Assembly (NCBI RefSeq): GCF_000715075.1
Contig: NC_134088.1
Span: 3,472,001-3,536,000, forward strand
Source: Nicotiana tabacum
Taxonomy: Eukaryota; Streptophyta; Magnoliopsida; Solanales; Solanaceae
Length of the DNA: 64,000 nucleotides
Direction: 5' to 3'
The translations under genes and the position numbers were made by a program. A model generated the notes under the pieces. That model had not been told where the DNA came from and did not search any database. It saw only the letters and a list, made by a program, of their open reading frames with translations. How positions within the stretch are numbered: position 1 is the stretch's first letter; every line of letters begins with the position of its first letter. This document shows positions 10,848 through 22,485 of this stretch, piece after piece.

Positions 10848-13623
10848 GTTCAACCTTAAGAAGGGTTTGTTCAAACACAAGCTGATTTTTCTGATTTTTC
10901 TTTCAAAGATTTTAAGGTAAGTTTGTTTTCTCTTCTTTATTTCAGTTCGTGTGTTTGTTAAAGGTCTGTTCGTATGGCCAAACGTCTTGTTTAATTTGTG
11001 TTTTGAATTTTACCAACTGTTCTGCACACCTTGCCTGGACCTCTGTATTTGGTCAAATGTTTCCTCATTCACCGATAATGTGTGTGTATGTAAACTGCAT
11101 AATCGACTGAATTGAAATTGTTTGAGTAATCAATCTCCAAGTTAACCTCTGTGTTGACAGTGCAATCTGAACCCTTGGTGCAATACTGTTTGATTCTAAT
11201 CCTTGGCTTTGATTGTATATGTTGTAATTAGTATAGTCGATTCGATACATGCCGTCGAATAGTTTTAGCTGTTTGAATGGTAACAGTTTGATTTGTCTTG
11301 CTGAACATTGTTTGAATCAAATTGAGAATCAACTATAGCTACTTATAATTGATGTATTTGAATCAGAAATATAAAAGGATTGGTTTTGTTTAGTTGCAGT
11401 CAGAATTGGAGGGCATGTGCACAACATGTGCACTTGTGCACAACATGTGCATAAAGGCCTCTGTTAAGTTTAAAATAGTTTGACAGCATATGCTGTCAGA
11501 TTATATTCTGCTGCCCATATTCCGCTTTAGTTCAGAAATAATAAACCTTACTTAAAAAGTAAGTCTGCCAGGGAATATCATGGGGGTGTTTTTTATTTAA
11601 ATAGTAAGTGGAAACTAAAAAGAAGACAGCACATGGGAGGGGTTTTCTGACTGATGAACAGGCTGTTAAGGGGCTGAGTTTTAGGCTTATAAGAGGGGGG
11701 AAGAAAACATAGAGAAGGGGGAGACACAGATACACATAGGGAACTCAGATTGAACATTGATAATAAGAGTTCTGAAAAACAGAAAACTGGAAAAGAATTC
11801 TTCTTGATAACTCAAGTAGATTTCAAAACTGAAAATGGGCACTGGATTTTGAAAAGAAAAGAGATAGTGAGAGAAAAATAGAGGTGCTTATATAGACACA
11901 CATACGAGGGAGAAAAACATACAGAAATCAGAAACTGTTTTCTTCCTGCTGTTTGTTCGATTCTCAGTTTGTTCAACCTATTCAGTCAGTTCTGTTTTCT
12001 TTCAAGTATCAGCTAAGTTTATTGGTTGGTTTGCATTGGTTGATTCTCTTGGAATTGGATTGTCTGGATTTCTGTTTCTATACTACTGGTCATTGCTGTC
12101 ATTCTGCCATTTTTTCCATCGGCTCTAGTTGCCTCTTGCACTGGGATTTTGTTCTATTTGTTACCTGCTGTCACTGCTGCTGTTTGGTATTGCTTCTATT
12201 GCTCTACTGACCCCTTGCTTCTTCTGTTGTATCCAATATCCAGGTACATACTAGAACTTTGCATCTGATGTAACAATGAAAGCATGAAATAAAAGATATG
12301 CGGGAGTTTAATCATTCGCTTGCTGTAGTTACAGTTTTTACGAATGTTATTAGATTTGTGTAACTTGTTTAGTTTGTAATTCAATAAAGAAACACATTAG
12401 GTAGCCTTGTACTTAATTGCAGCTTAGTTCGTCTTAAATTGTGATTTCAGTTGTTTAGTGGGTTGTCTGATAAGGAATGTATGAGTGTTTTGGCACACAG
12501 ATAATTAGATAACCTTTCGACTAATATTCTGCATGTATAGAACAGAATGCCTTAATCTTGCCAGATATGATGTAGTTTTATTGGATCTTTTTAGGCAGTT
12601 CACATGATCCTGTTCAAACTCTATTAGTAATAGTTTCCGATAAGTTAATTCCACTGACCTGGTTTAAATAAGTGAGTTTCAAACTCGGATCTGAAGAACA
12701 TTTATCATAAGCTTTTAGCAGTTCTATTGATCTTGTATATTAATTTCCCCTGACAATTTAACAACATGTTCATCCATGAAATAAGGCACAAAACAATTCA
12801 CGCCTCATAAACAACTAATCAGATAATCAAATAAGAATCCGAAGTTGGTCAAGCATGTAATTAGCACGCAATCCTCTTTCTTTCATTTTATTAGAGACAA
12901 ACACGATAGAAATGTAGTCACTATAGGTTTATCCTCTTAAATAAAATTGAGACGAGCCTCGACAAACAAAAATGCACAAGCTGCGGGGCCCTCTAAATGT
13001 ATATATTAAAATACTTAGAATTCGGGACAGGCCGTTTAGCGAATTTTACGGCCTTCCCAAAATAACAATACGCTAGTTGCTTTAGGCGCACCTTTTAATA
13101 ATTTAACCTTCTTAAACACGGGTGCGCATTGATGTGACCCAAATCCAAATCTCAACGGAGTCGAAATGTGTCGACGACCACGGGTGCATTGATTGTGACG
13201 TGGTTCGAGATGCATTTTCACGACGTTGCAATTCTATAATAATAATAAAAGCGGTTTTAAACTTAATAAAAGCACATAAGTCACAACATGTATTTAATCA
13301 GATATTTAGCCATTATAACAATTTAAGCAACCGTGCTAGAACCACGAGATCCGAGGGTGCCTAACACCTTTCCTCGGGTCAACAGAATTCCTTACTTAGA
13401 ATTTCTGGTTCGCACACTTCATTTGGAAAAGTCGAAAATTTCCTCGATTCGGGATTCAAGACAAACCGGTGACTTGGGACACCAAAAGCCAAACCTTTCC
13501 CAAGTGGCGAATCTGAATTAAATAAATAATCCCATTTCGAATATTGTCACTTAAATTGGAAAAACTCCCCTCACGCATTTTTACCCTTCGGGGCGGGGCG
13601 CGCAAAAGGAGGTGTGACAGCTC

Positions 13624-13640
13624 TGCGACTCTGTTGGGGA
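13624..13640 (+). promoter_or_regulatory. Ogre primer binding site
   Basis: TGCGACTCTGTTGGGGA, four bases after the LTR end. It looks like a TGGCGACTC-type site with one G lost; Ogre elements use a tRNA-Arg primer, which I infer here but could not check against a tRNA sequence. Confidence 0.6.
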
Positions 13641-14671
13641 TTAACCCAGAACCACTGGTTCAGGGTTCAAGAATTCGAGCTTAGAATAATTGTTATATTT
13701 GGATTTATTATCTGATCTTTATTACATGTTTTTGCATACGTGCTAAATGTTGTCTTTTACCGCTTTGATATTATCTGAACTGTATATAAACTATGCCGAA
13801 ACCCTTCTCTTCTTACCTCCGGGGAGAAGCTCGCTGGTCGAAACTCCCTATTCTGTTAGTGTCAATACCTGAAATAAGAAAGAGGTCGGACAAGTTACAA
13901 AGCCGGACGATCTCGCGGGTCCCCGGTACGTAGCCCCCTCCTTGACTCGAGTTGTCCGCTCGGGTACACAGTCTAGAACAAATACCCAGGTTATAAACCT
14001 AGTATAACGAAACTTCATGCCGGATCCCTAGTAGGAACACTTATTTGCATCATGTTGCATTTGACTTAGGGGACTCAACACAGGAGTTGGGTCTGTCTAG
14101 GACAGGCAACCTGAAATGAAAAGATCATCCTGCTGCATCCTATTTGTTTTGCGCATTTATTTGCTTCAGTTCCGCATGCTGACCGGTTTCTAAAAAAGGG
14201 GAAAAATAGCAGCGTAGGGAGATAATTACTTATTTTGGAAAAAACCAATGTCCAAGTAGTGTCAAAACCTCGCCGGAATTTTTCTAAAAAAAAATTTTGT
14301 CTTCTAGTTTGATTTAAAAAAAAAACATATAAAATTTTTTCTCACTTTCAAAATAAAAAAAAAGGTATTTATTTTAAAAAAAAATGGAAAATTCATAATT
14401 CAAAAAAAAATGTTGCTTCTTTCGTAGTACCTCTTTTATAATTCAGACTAATAGTCCAAATATTTCCTTAAAAAAAAAAATTCTTTAGTCTTTTTCTCTT
14501 TTCAAAAGAAAATAACGAAAAGAAAAAAAAACATATTCTTGCTTTCTGGGTTTAATTGATTTCCTCTATTCACGATATACTGAACTACGCCGGTTTGATT
14601 CTCACCGGATGTGAGATACGTAGGCAACCCTCATCGGGTTCAACCCCACCTTTTACTAAAAAAAGGAACAA

Positions 14672-14707
<36 letters not shown>

Positions 14708-14964
14708 GTGTGTCAAATTCTGTCACGAATAAATCAGGTGATGTTGTTTTGTCATAAATAGCCGAATATTCCCGAAAGGGACGCCAGAAGGCTGACTTTG
14801 CATAAATAACCACCTTCGGGTCATTTTTAGGATTTTCATCCAATTGACCCACACGACCTCAAAATCTTCATCCCCGAAGTGCTGAAAGGCCGTGTTCGAA
14901 AAACTTGATCTTCCTTGTAAAATATTTTGAGTCAAGTTATTTTTGTTAAAGAACACCTTAATAA
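13641..14964 (+). other. Ogre 5' leader, non-coding
   Basis: Contains several A-rich homopolymer tracts (14285-14535), one copy of the dispersed 70-bp module (14580-14641) and a (TAA)n microsatellite at about 14670-14705. No reading frame of coding character. Confidence 0.7.
14580..14650 (+). repeat. Ogre dispersed module, copy 1
   Basis: Key blocks in order: CTGAACTACG, TTGATTC, GGATGTGAGATACGTAGGCA, ACCCTCATCGGGTTCAACCCC. The same blocks recur at 17194, 24933 and 28924. Confidence 0.75.
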
Positions 14965-17022
14965 ATGTGCAGGATGAGCACAATGCAAAATGAACATTTT
15001 CCAATAATGACCAAAATCCCTGTCAAGTTACGGCTATGGTGGAATGATCTGGGTGCTGAGGGACAAGATGAGGTCAAGAAATATCTGAAAGGTCTCGTGG
15101 GTTTGTTGGAAATCCAGCCTCGGGGAGATATCATAAGAGCTTTGGTTACCTACTGGGACCCGGCGCACAATATTTTCCATTTCTCTGATTTTGAACTCAC
15201 CCCGACTTTGGAAGAAATGGCTGGGTACATCGGAAATGCTGAACTTCCGTTAAGGCAAAAATACTTGGTCGCCCCAAGAGCTGTCACGGTACATCGGTTC
15301 CTAGATTCACTGAAGATACCTAGAACGGTCCACAACCCGGATCTGGCTGCCGGTTTTTGTACTCCATGCTTCATATATGATAGATACGGTCATGAAGAGG
15401 GATTCAATAATCCAATCAACAAACTGTGCAGCAAAGGTATTCGTCAGAAGTGGGACAAACACAGAAGGGTAGCCTTCATGATGATGTTCCTAGGCCTTCT
15501 GGTATTTCCAAGGAAAGACGGAAACATTGATTTGAAGATATCCGGGGTCGTCAGCACCTTACTCACGCAAAGTGACAGTACTCTCGCGCCTATAGTGGTA
15601 TCTGACATCTTTCGAGCTCTTACAACTTGTAAAGCTGGGGGAAATTACTTCGAAGGTTGTAACTTGCTCCTACAAATGTGGATGACCGAGCACCTTTGCC
15701 ATCGTTCCGAGATTTTGAGCCATGGTTCCCCAGAAAAGACTTGCATAGAAGAATTTTACACGAGAACCAAAGAGATCAATTTGCCCAAAGGAGTCATGGC
15801 ATGGACCTCGTTCTTTCAAGCTCTTACTGCCAGCCAAATACAGTGGACACTGGGATGGTTGCCTGTTGACGAGGTCATATATATGCCAGCAGCTAGAACT
15901 CATTTCTTACTGATGGGACTTAAGAGCATTCAACCATACGCGCCCTGCCGAGTTTTGAGACAGCTCGGAAGATGCCAGACAGTACCGCATGAGGAAGATC
16001 TTAGCGCTCAAACAGTTGAGATAAGTCCTAACGGACAGTTTCCAGAAGCGAAAATTCGCCAAGTCTGGAGTGAGTGTCAATATTTGAAATCAGATACTTG
16101 CGTGCGGGATCAAGCCAAAGGTGAGACGACACCAGGTTACCTTGCATGGTATAGAAGGGAACTTGAGCATGAAAGGCCGGCTAAGAGACCCCACATCCTG
16201 AATTTCGCCGAATCATCGCGAAAGCAGTGGGATTGGTTAGCAAAAGAAAGAGGCTATTGCGCCGAAATCAGCAGGTTGAAGCAACAAGTGGAAAGCTTGA
16301 AATATGAGCACAACGTGCAAGTTGCTACCGATCTGGGAGAGCGGAACAGGTTAATTCAGGAAAACGAAATGCTCAGAGCCCAGATCAAACAGATAAGGAT
16401 GGATGCGGATAAACAGCCAAGGCGTCGATCAGATGAGCAGTTGATAAAAAGGCTAAAAAGCAAAGTCAGGGAATGGCAAGAGGATTTAGAGAAATCTAAA
16501 AACGTCATAGCAGAGCTCAGGGCACAGTGGGATACAAGAGCAGATAAGCATCACCGATACTTGAATCAATTGGAAGGCGACCATGAGAAAACTGTTGCTA
16601 AAATGAAGAGAGAGATGGCTACACTTGAGATCAAAGCAGCTAATCAGGCCAAGGATTTCCAAATTGAGAGCAGATACTGGTACGACTTGTTGGCCCAGAT
16701 GAAGTTAGAAGTACGGCAACTGAAGCATCAGCATATACAGGATGCTCAGGTATTCAAGATATGTAGCGATCAGATAAAACGCCTACTCATAGAGAAGAAG
16801 CAAACCAGAGATAGGATCAAGGCCATTGCCCATGCCATCACCAGACGATGCCTACGATGTGAGGACATGACCAGTGTTACCGTCCTCTCGGCAGTGATGA
16901 GTTATGTCAAGCAGACCATGCATGAGCTGGAGCAACTTGAGAGGGATCTCACACCTAGGACCGCGGCGAGGCCGAACGATGCCCCGCGGACACCAATTTT
17001 CAAAACCATAATGTACTCATAA
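14965..17022 (+). CDS. Ogre ORF1 protein
   Basis: An intact 685-codon frame upstream of gag, the position that defines Ogre elements. The N-terminal half (residues about 20-330) has the pattern LRLWWNDL, GDIIRALVTYWDP, FELTPTLEEMAGYIG, resembling the plant mobile domain family found in transposons and in some host proteins. Residues about 410-640 form a long charged coiled coil (ISRLKQQVESLKYE, RLIQENEMLRAQIKQI). Its function is unknown in the family; no protease or nucleic-acid-binding motif is evident. The first ATG is at 14965, with a second at 14974 in the same frame. Unlike gag-pol in this element it has no stop or frameshift. Confidence 0.85.
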   Translation: MCRMSTMQNEHFPIMTKIPVKLRLWWNDLGAEGQDEVKKYLKGLVGLLEIQPRGDIIRALVTYWDPAHNIFHFSDFELTPTLEEMAGYIGNAELPLRQKYLVAPRAVTVHRFLDSLKIPRTVHNPDLAAGFCTPCFIYDRYGHEEGFNNPINKLCSKGIRQKWDKHRRVAFMMMFLGLLVFPRKDGNIDLKISGVVSTLLTQSDSTLAPIVVSDIFRALTTCKAGGNYFEGCNLLLQMWMTEHLCHRSEILSHGSPEKTCIEEFYTRTKEINLPKGVMAWTSFFQALTASQIQWTLGWLPVDEVIYMPAARTHFLLMGLKSIQPYAPCRVLRQLGRCQTVPHEEDLSAQTVEISPNGQFPEAKIRQVWSECQYLKSDTCVRDQAKGETTPGYLAWYRRELEHERPAKRPHILNFAESSRKQWDWLAKERGYCAEISRLKQQVESLKYEHNVQVATDLGERNRLIQENEMLRAQIKQIRMDADKQPRRRSDEQLIKRLKSKVREWQEDLEKSKNVIAELRAQWDTRADKHHRYLNQLEGDHEKTVAKMKREMATLEIKAANQAKDFQIESRYWYDLLAQMKLEVRQLKHQHIQDAQVFKICSDQIKRLLIEKKQTRDRIKAIAHAITRRCLRCEDMTSVTVLSAVMSYVKQTMHELEQLERDLTPRTAARPNDAPRTPIFKTIMYS

Positions 17023-17619
17023 GTCAAGTCTGTATCTTAGCATCTTCTGCCTGTTTTTCCCATCAGGGTGATTTTTAGTCTATTTTGAGTCTAGGTTTAT
17101 TTTCAAAGTTTGCTCTTTCTTTTGCAAAATGTAGTTTGTAATAGACCGTTTCAACAATAAAAAGGTTGCTTCTTTTACGCTCATTTGTGTTTTTGAACTA
17201 CGTAATGATCTGAATTCATGTGGCATCGTGATACGTAGGCAATCCTCATCGGATCCGGTCGCATTTTTACCGCAAAAATAAAACATAAAAGAGAAACAAA
17301 AAGAGAAGAAAAAATGATAAGAAAAGGGAAGCCTAAAAAGAATGTCGGAATGACGCATGCTTTCGTCGCAAACATGTAGAATTCACTTAACTGCATAGGT
17401 GCATCATGATCAACGTGAGGTTGCCTATCTGTTATTTATTTCGAATTAACCACTCGTGTGTCGTTGAGTTCTCCAGGTTTTTAGAAAGATGGTTGGTTTG
17501 GTGAAAGTCTGGCCTCGCACTCATACTTCACGAGGTCAAAGAGAAGTGTTCAACTACCTGTTGTTAAGACCGGAAGTAGTACTCACACTTACTTCACCAG
17601 GTCAAAAGGAAGTGTGGAA
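17023..17619 (+). other. Ogre spacer between ORF1 and gag
   Basis: Non-coding, about 600 bp. It carries module copy 2 (17194-17263) and a short repeat: the motif CACTYAYACTTCACGAGGTCAAAG occurs at about 17518-17541 and again in related form at 17583-17606 (ACTTACTTCACCAGGTCAAAAG). Confidence 0.65.
17194..17263 (+). repeat. Ogre dispersed module, copy 2
   Basis: Blocks: TTGAACTACG, TGATCTGAATTC, GTGATACGTAGGCA, ATCCTCATCGGATCCGGTCGCA. It lies about 170 bp after the ORF1 stop. Confidence 0.75.
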
Positions 17620-20282
17620 ATGTCTTCAGAAATTCCGTTGCAAATAATCCCTGTTTCCGAGGAGAGCTCAATCTCAGCCGTCCTCACACCTGAATCCGCA
17701 ACTGCGGAAGAAAATAGAATCCTACGACTCCGTATGTTGGAAATGCTGGACGACTGGAATAACGAAAAAGAACCGCCAAGTGTCGTCCCTGGATTCCCTG
17801 AGTTATTCTCCAGGTCAAGCGGGACTTCTAATGTCCCCATAAATTATCCCGCTACCTCATTCGGGTACCCAGCCACTTCAGCCTTCTCTGCTGGATCGCC
17901 TTCTGAGCCTCACCCCCGAATGTCAGCCACCGATGCAAGCATGAACATCTTTACTGCACTGCCCTCCCCGATTACGGCACAGCCTGCTACGTACAAGCCA
18001 AGCTTTGACTCATCCTCTTTTACATTCCAAGCACCCTCGTTCTCAATGGAACCAACTAGGCTCGCTACCAACACTAATCCTCCACCGCCTCAGTGCGAGC
18101 TTGCACCCGGGCAGGATCAGAACCCCAGAATTGCAGAACAAAATAAGATGGCCAAAAGAATGAGAAGCCTTGAACAAAGTTTGAAGAATATGCAAGGTTT
18201 GAGCGGACAGAAGAGCGTCTCTTACGCCGACCTATGCATGTTCCCTAACGTGCACCTGCCAGTGGGTTTCAAGACCCCAAAGTTTGAGAAATACGATGGG
18301 CACGGTGACCCCATTGCACATCTTAAGAAATATTGCAACCAATTGCGGGGAGCCGGCGGAAAAGAAGAATTGCTAATGGCATATTTTGGGGAAAGTCTAG
18401 TAGGGATAGCCTCGGAATGGTATATGGACCAGGAAATGTCCCGATGGCATATATGGGATGATCTCGCCAGAGATTTTGTGAAACAATTCCAGTATAACAT
18501 CGACATTGCACCAGACCGAAATTCTCTGTCGAATTTGAAGAAGAAAGCTTCAGAGAATATGCTATTAAGTGGCGTGAGCAGGCGTCGAGGGTGAAGCCTC
18601 CCATGGATGAGGTAGAAATGGTCACTACTTTTCTCCAGGCTCAAGAGTCTGACTATTTCCAAAACATGATGTCAGCCATGGGAAAGCCGTTTGCAGAAGC
18701 AATTAAGATTGGAGAGATGGTGGAGAATGGTCTGAAAACAGGTAGGATTCTGAGTCAAGAAGCCATAAGGGCAACCTCCCAAGCCGTTCAAAGCGGGTCC
18801 GGAGGAATGGCAAGAGGGAAGAAAAAGGAAGAAACGACCATGGCAGCCTCGGAAGCAAGGGAATATCGTCATCCCAGGCCCCGTTTTCCGGAAAGAACCC
18901 CACAACACTACTACCCCCACTCAAATCTGGCATATGCTCATCAACCCTATATGGTCATGAATGCCCAGCCTTATGCCCATCCGCCGCAACAAGCCAACCG
19001 AGGCCAAGCTCCACCTCCCAGAAATCAGCCTCCTCACCGCAACCACTATAACCCACAACCTCCGCAGAATAACTTCCGCCCTCAGGAGCCACCTAGAAGG
19101 CGGACTTTCACGCCCATCGGTGAACCATACTCTACTTTGTTCCCAAAGCTAGTCCAGTTGGGTTTCTTGCAACCAATCCCTCAAACAAGGCAAAACCCGA
19201 CGTCACCTTCTTACAAAGCTGGAGTCAGATGCGCCTATCATTCAGGGGCCGAGGGACACGATACAAATGATTGCTGGTCGTTGAAAAGAGTGGTCGAGAA
19301 TTTGATAGAACAAGGGAAAATAGTGCTAAGGGACGAGGAGATCCCAAATGTGACTAACAATCCATTACCTGCTCACAATAATGGAACGCTGATCGGAATG
19401 ATTTGCGAAGACAAAGAATTCGACCCTGCTTTGAAAGCTATAATTGCCATTGTAGACACGGGGAAAAGGCCTGAGACAGACCAGAAACCAGAAAAGGGGG
19501 AGGAGGCCAAGGCTATAAAGAGCGAGCCTGAAAAGAAGGTGGAGAAGAAAGTGGTACCGGTAAAGGATGGAGTTCTTTACATACCACGAGGTCGAGCTGA
19601 GAAGACGCAGAACTTCGGGATCAAAAAGGCAAAACCTATGTACGTGCCAAAAGGGGCCTATGTGGTCCGGGGGACGATTCAACCACCTCGGCTGAATGAG
19701 CCAGTGGTTATCGGACGCGTGCCACAAAAGTCGATGACCAACCCATCCACAGTGCCGTGGAATTATCAAAAGACTTTGGTAATGTACAAAGGTAAAGAGG
19801 TCATGGGAGAACTTCCAGAAAATACTTTCATTGGAAGGTATTCAAATACCCAAGAGCTGAACAACGCCACACAAAGGCGCTTCCCACCAAAGAAGCCTGT
19901 AAGCGTTGAAGAAGCGGAAGTGTTCTTCCAACAAATGAAAATACCGGATTACGAAGTGATAGATCAACTACGCAACTGCCCCGAGCAAGTGTTCATGCTA
20001 TCATTGTTGATGAGGTCGGCCGAGCATCAAAAGATCTTACTGAAGACCCTGAATGAAGCATACGTGCCAGTTGAAACCTCGGTTGAACAACTGGAGCGAA
20101 TGACAGAAAGATTCTTCGCCGTCAACCAAATCTCTTTCAGCAAAAACGATTTACCCCCAGAAGGAGCGGCACACAACAAGGCCTTGCATCTAACAGTTAA
20201 ATGCGAGGACTACTATGTCAAGCGGGTAATGTTGGATGGGGGCTCAGGTGTTGACATTTGCCCGCTCTCCACGCTACAATGA
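17620..20282 (+). pseudogene. Ogre gag and start of protease
   Basis: ATG at 17620. The first ~200 codons are Pro/Ser-rich with a short coiled coil; the gag core follows (VGFKTPKFEKYDGHGDP, then LVGIASEWYMDQE). A one-base frameshift at about 18535-18550 moves the reading from frame 1 to frame 3; the second frame resumes with SFREYAIKWREQASRVKPP. A zinc-knuckle-like CAYHSGAEGHDTNDCW lies at about 19231-19278. The aspartic protease begins before the end, with VMLDGGSGVDICPLSTLQ (DGG active site, usual for Ogre). The frame ends at a TGA at 20280-20282 that probably was CGA, since protease sequence continues in frame. Confidence 0.88.
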
Positions 20283-21095
20283 ATGGAAATTGAAACCGGA
20301 AGAATCCGACCCAACAATGTCTGCGTAAGGGCTTTCGACGGCATCAAGAGAGATACCATGGTGGAAATAGACCTGTTGTTGGTCATAGGGCCAGTCGAAT
20401 TTGAAGTAACATTCCAGGTGCTCGACATGGATACATCCTACAATTTTCTCCTCGGCAGACCTTGGATCCATGCGGCAGGAGCTGTGCCTTCCACTCTTCA
20501 CCAGATGGTGAAGTTTGAGTACGAAGACCGAGAGATCGTGGTCCATGGAGAAGACGAGCATGCTATTTATCGGGACCCATCCATCCCATATCTTGAACCA
20601 AGAGAAGGGAGCGAACATACGGTCTATCAAGCTTTCGAGATTGTACTAGCAGAGCAGCATGAAGAGGGAATACCTTGCCCCCAGCCTTTCTTGTCTAACG
20701 CCTCGGTCATGGTGGCCAAAGAGATGATCCGGCATGGATTTAGGCCAGGGAAAGGGCTTGGACGAACCCTGCAGGGAATAACAGAACCTATCACCTTGCC
20801 GACCACCAAGAAACCTTTTGGACTAGGTTTCAAACCCACTCCAGGAGATGAAGAGTGGGCAAAGAAAAGGAAAAATGAGAGTTGGAAGTTACCTCGACCA
20901 TTGCCGGATTTATATGAAACCTTCATCAGGCCAAGATACACCGAAGAAGAAGACGATGAGGTCTTCACGGCTGAGGAAATCGAGGAGATATGTGGGGCAA
21001 TGAGAGAAATGCTCTACGAGACTCACATGGTTCAACCAGGTGAAGGCACAAGCACCGCTGAGATGCTATACATGGGGCCGAACGCCAAACTTTGA
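20283..21095 (+). pseudogene. Ogre protease C-half and G-patch domain
   Basis: In frame with the preceding piece after the TGA. It includes the protease second half (MDTSYNFLLGRPWIHAAGAV) and, at about 20700-20800, a G-patch: VMVAKEMIRHGFRPGKGLGR, with the spaced glycines typical of this RNA-binding motif. The tail is acidic (PRYTEEEDDEVFTAEEIEEI). The stop at 21093-21095 lies before a putative intron, so an unspliced RNA would yield gag-protease only. Confidence 0.85.
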
Positions 21096-21347
21096 AACTG
21101 GGAGGCCACGCCATTCCCGACTAGACGGAAGTCCGGGTAGACCTGTCCTGCCACCTTTCCTGTGTCACAAGTTATCTCCAGGACATAACTTGAATGTTTT
21201 CTTCCTTTCAATTGTTGTTTTGAATTCCTAAGTTGTAAACATTGTTGTCTTCCAACTTCCCAAAGAAAATAAAAAAAATCATCATTGCTTTCCCATTCTT
21301 TCTTTTGTTCTGATTTTTGTTATTTTTCCTTTTATCTTTCCTTTCAG
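21096..21347 (+). other. Putative Ogre intron (3' part) between protease and RT
   Basis: Ogre elements join gag-protease to RT by splicing. Here a T-rich tract (21285-21345) ends in TTTATCTTTCCTTTCAG at 21347, a strong plant 3' splice site, and the open RT frame starts right after it. A CAG|GTGAAG donor-like site at 21040 would give the wrong phase, so the donor is not resolved. Confidence 0.55.
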
Positions 21348-22485
21348 TTATAATAATGCGGCTTTAAATGTGACATGCTTGCGGACTTCACGCCCAGATC
21401 ACAACGAGCTATTTAACTGTGAATTAATGAACCCGAAACCAGAATATGATGAAGAAGAAGCTTTTAGGGAAATAAACCAAGAGTTGGAACATTTTGAGAA
21501 TAAACCTAAGCCGAATCTGAATGACACCGAACCGGTTAATTTTGGAACTCCTGAAGAAATCCGGGAGACCAAAATAAGCATTCACACGGACAAGAAAACG
21601 CGAGATGCGATAATTTAACTTCTTTTTGAATTTAAAGACGTGTTTGCTTGGTCATACGATGACATGCCGGGACTAGGTGTTGACCTAGTGGTTCATAAAT
21701 TGCCGATTCATCCTGATTGTCCTCCAGTTCAACAAAAGCAACGAAAGTTCAAAACTGAGGTCAGTGATAAGATTAAAGAGGAGATCACCAAAAAATTGAA
21801 AACGGGAGTGATTCGGGTAGTCCAGTATACAACATGGTTGGCAAATGTGGTTCCAGTACCGAAAAAGGACGGGAAGACTCGGGTATGTGTAGATTACCGA
21901 GATTTGAATAGAGCAAGTCCCAAAGATAATTTCTCACTGCCCAACATCCACATCCTCGTTGATAATTGCGCCAAACACGAGATACAGTCTTTTGTAGATT
22001 GTTACGCTGGGTATCATCAGGTATTGATGGATGAAGAGGACGCCGAGAAAACTGCCTTCACCACGCCTTGGGGCACCTACTGTTATCGGGTCATGCCATT
22101 TGGTTTGAAGAATGTTGGGGCTACTTACATGAGGGCCATGACTGCCATTTTTCATGACATGATGCATCAGGAAATAGAGGTGTACGTGGGCGACGTAATA
22201 GTCAAGTCCAAGACGCAGGATAATCACTTCCAAGACTTGAGGAAATTCTTCGAGAGAATAAGGAAGTATGACCTGAAGCTGAACCCAGCCAAATGTGCTT
22301 TCGGAGTTCCGTCGGGCAAACTTTTGGGCTTCATCGTAAGCAGGAGAGGTATCGAACTAGATCCAACTAAGATAAAATCCATCAGAGATCTACCTCCCCC
22401 AAGAACGAAGAAAGACGTGATGAGTTTGTTAGGCAGGTTGAACTACATCAGTCGAATTTATTGCCCAGCTGACAAGCACGTGTGA
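21348..22485 (+). pseudogene. Ogre reverse transcriptase (5' part)
   Basis: The frame opens at the putative splice acceptor. A TAA at 21616-21618 (probably from CAA) interrupts it before LLFEFKDVFAWSYDDMPGLG. RT motifs are clear: VVPVPKKDGKTRVCVDYRDL, NFSLPNIHILVDN, YAGYHQVLMDEEDAEKTAF, CYRVMPFGLKNVGATYMRAM. The catalytic YxDD box reads YVGDVIVKS: the first Asp is Gly (codon GGC at 22189-22191), which should abolish polymerase activity. A one-base insertion at about 22453-22456 then shifts the frame. Confidence 0.9.

Larger units (their letters stand above)
9649..13619 (+). repeat. Ogre 5' LTR
   Basis: 3,971 bp from TGTGAGCACATG to GGAGGTGTGACA. It pairs with 29107-33072. It contains a TATA box, two leader hairpins and no protein-coding frame; the short ORFs in it (for example 11953-12210) are also present in the other LTR but lack domain features. 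Confidence 0.95.

Noticed and set aside
11953..12210. Hydrophobic 85-codon ORF in the Ogre LTR (also at 31476)
   Set aside because: Leu/Cys-rich translation of T-rich LTR sequence; no conserved start between LTRs and no known domain.
13036..13221. Short ORFs near LTR ends
   Set aside because: Present in repeated LTR DNA only, with no domain or codon bias; they follow from the conserved U5 sequence.
18222..18662. Antisense ORFs over gag and pol
   Set aside because: Shadow frames of real gag/pol coding sequence on the opposite strand.
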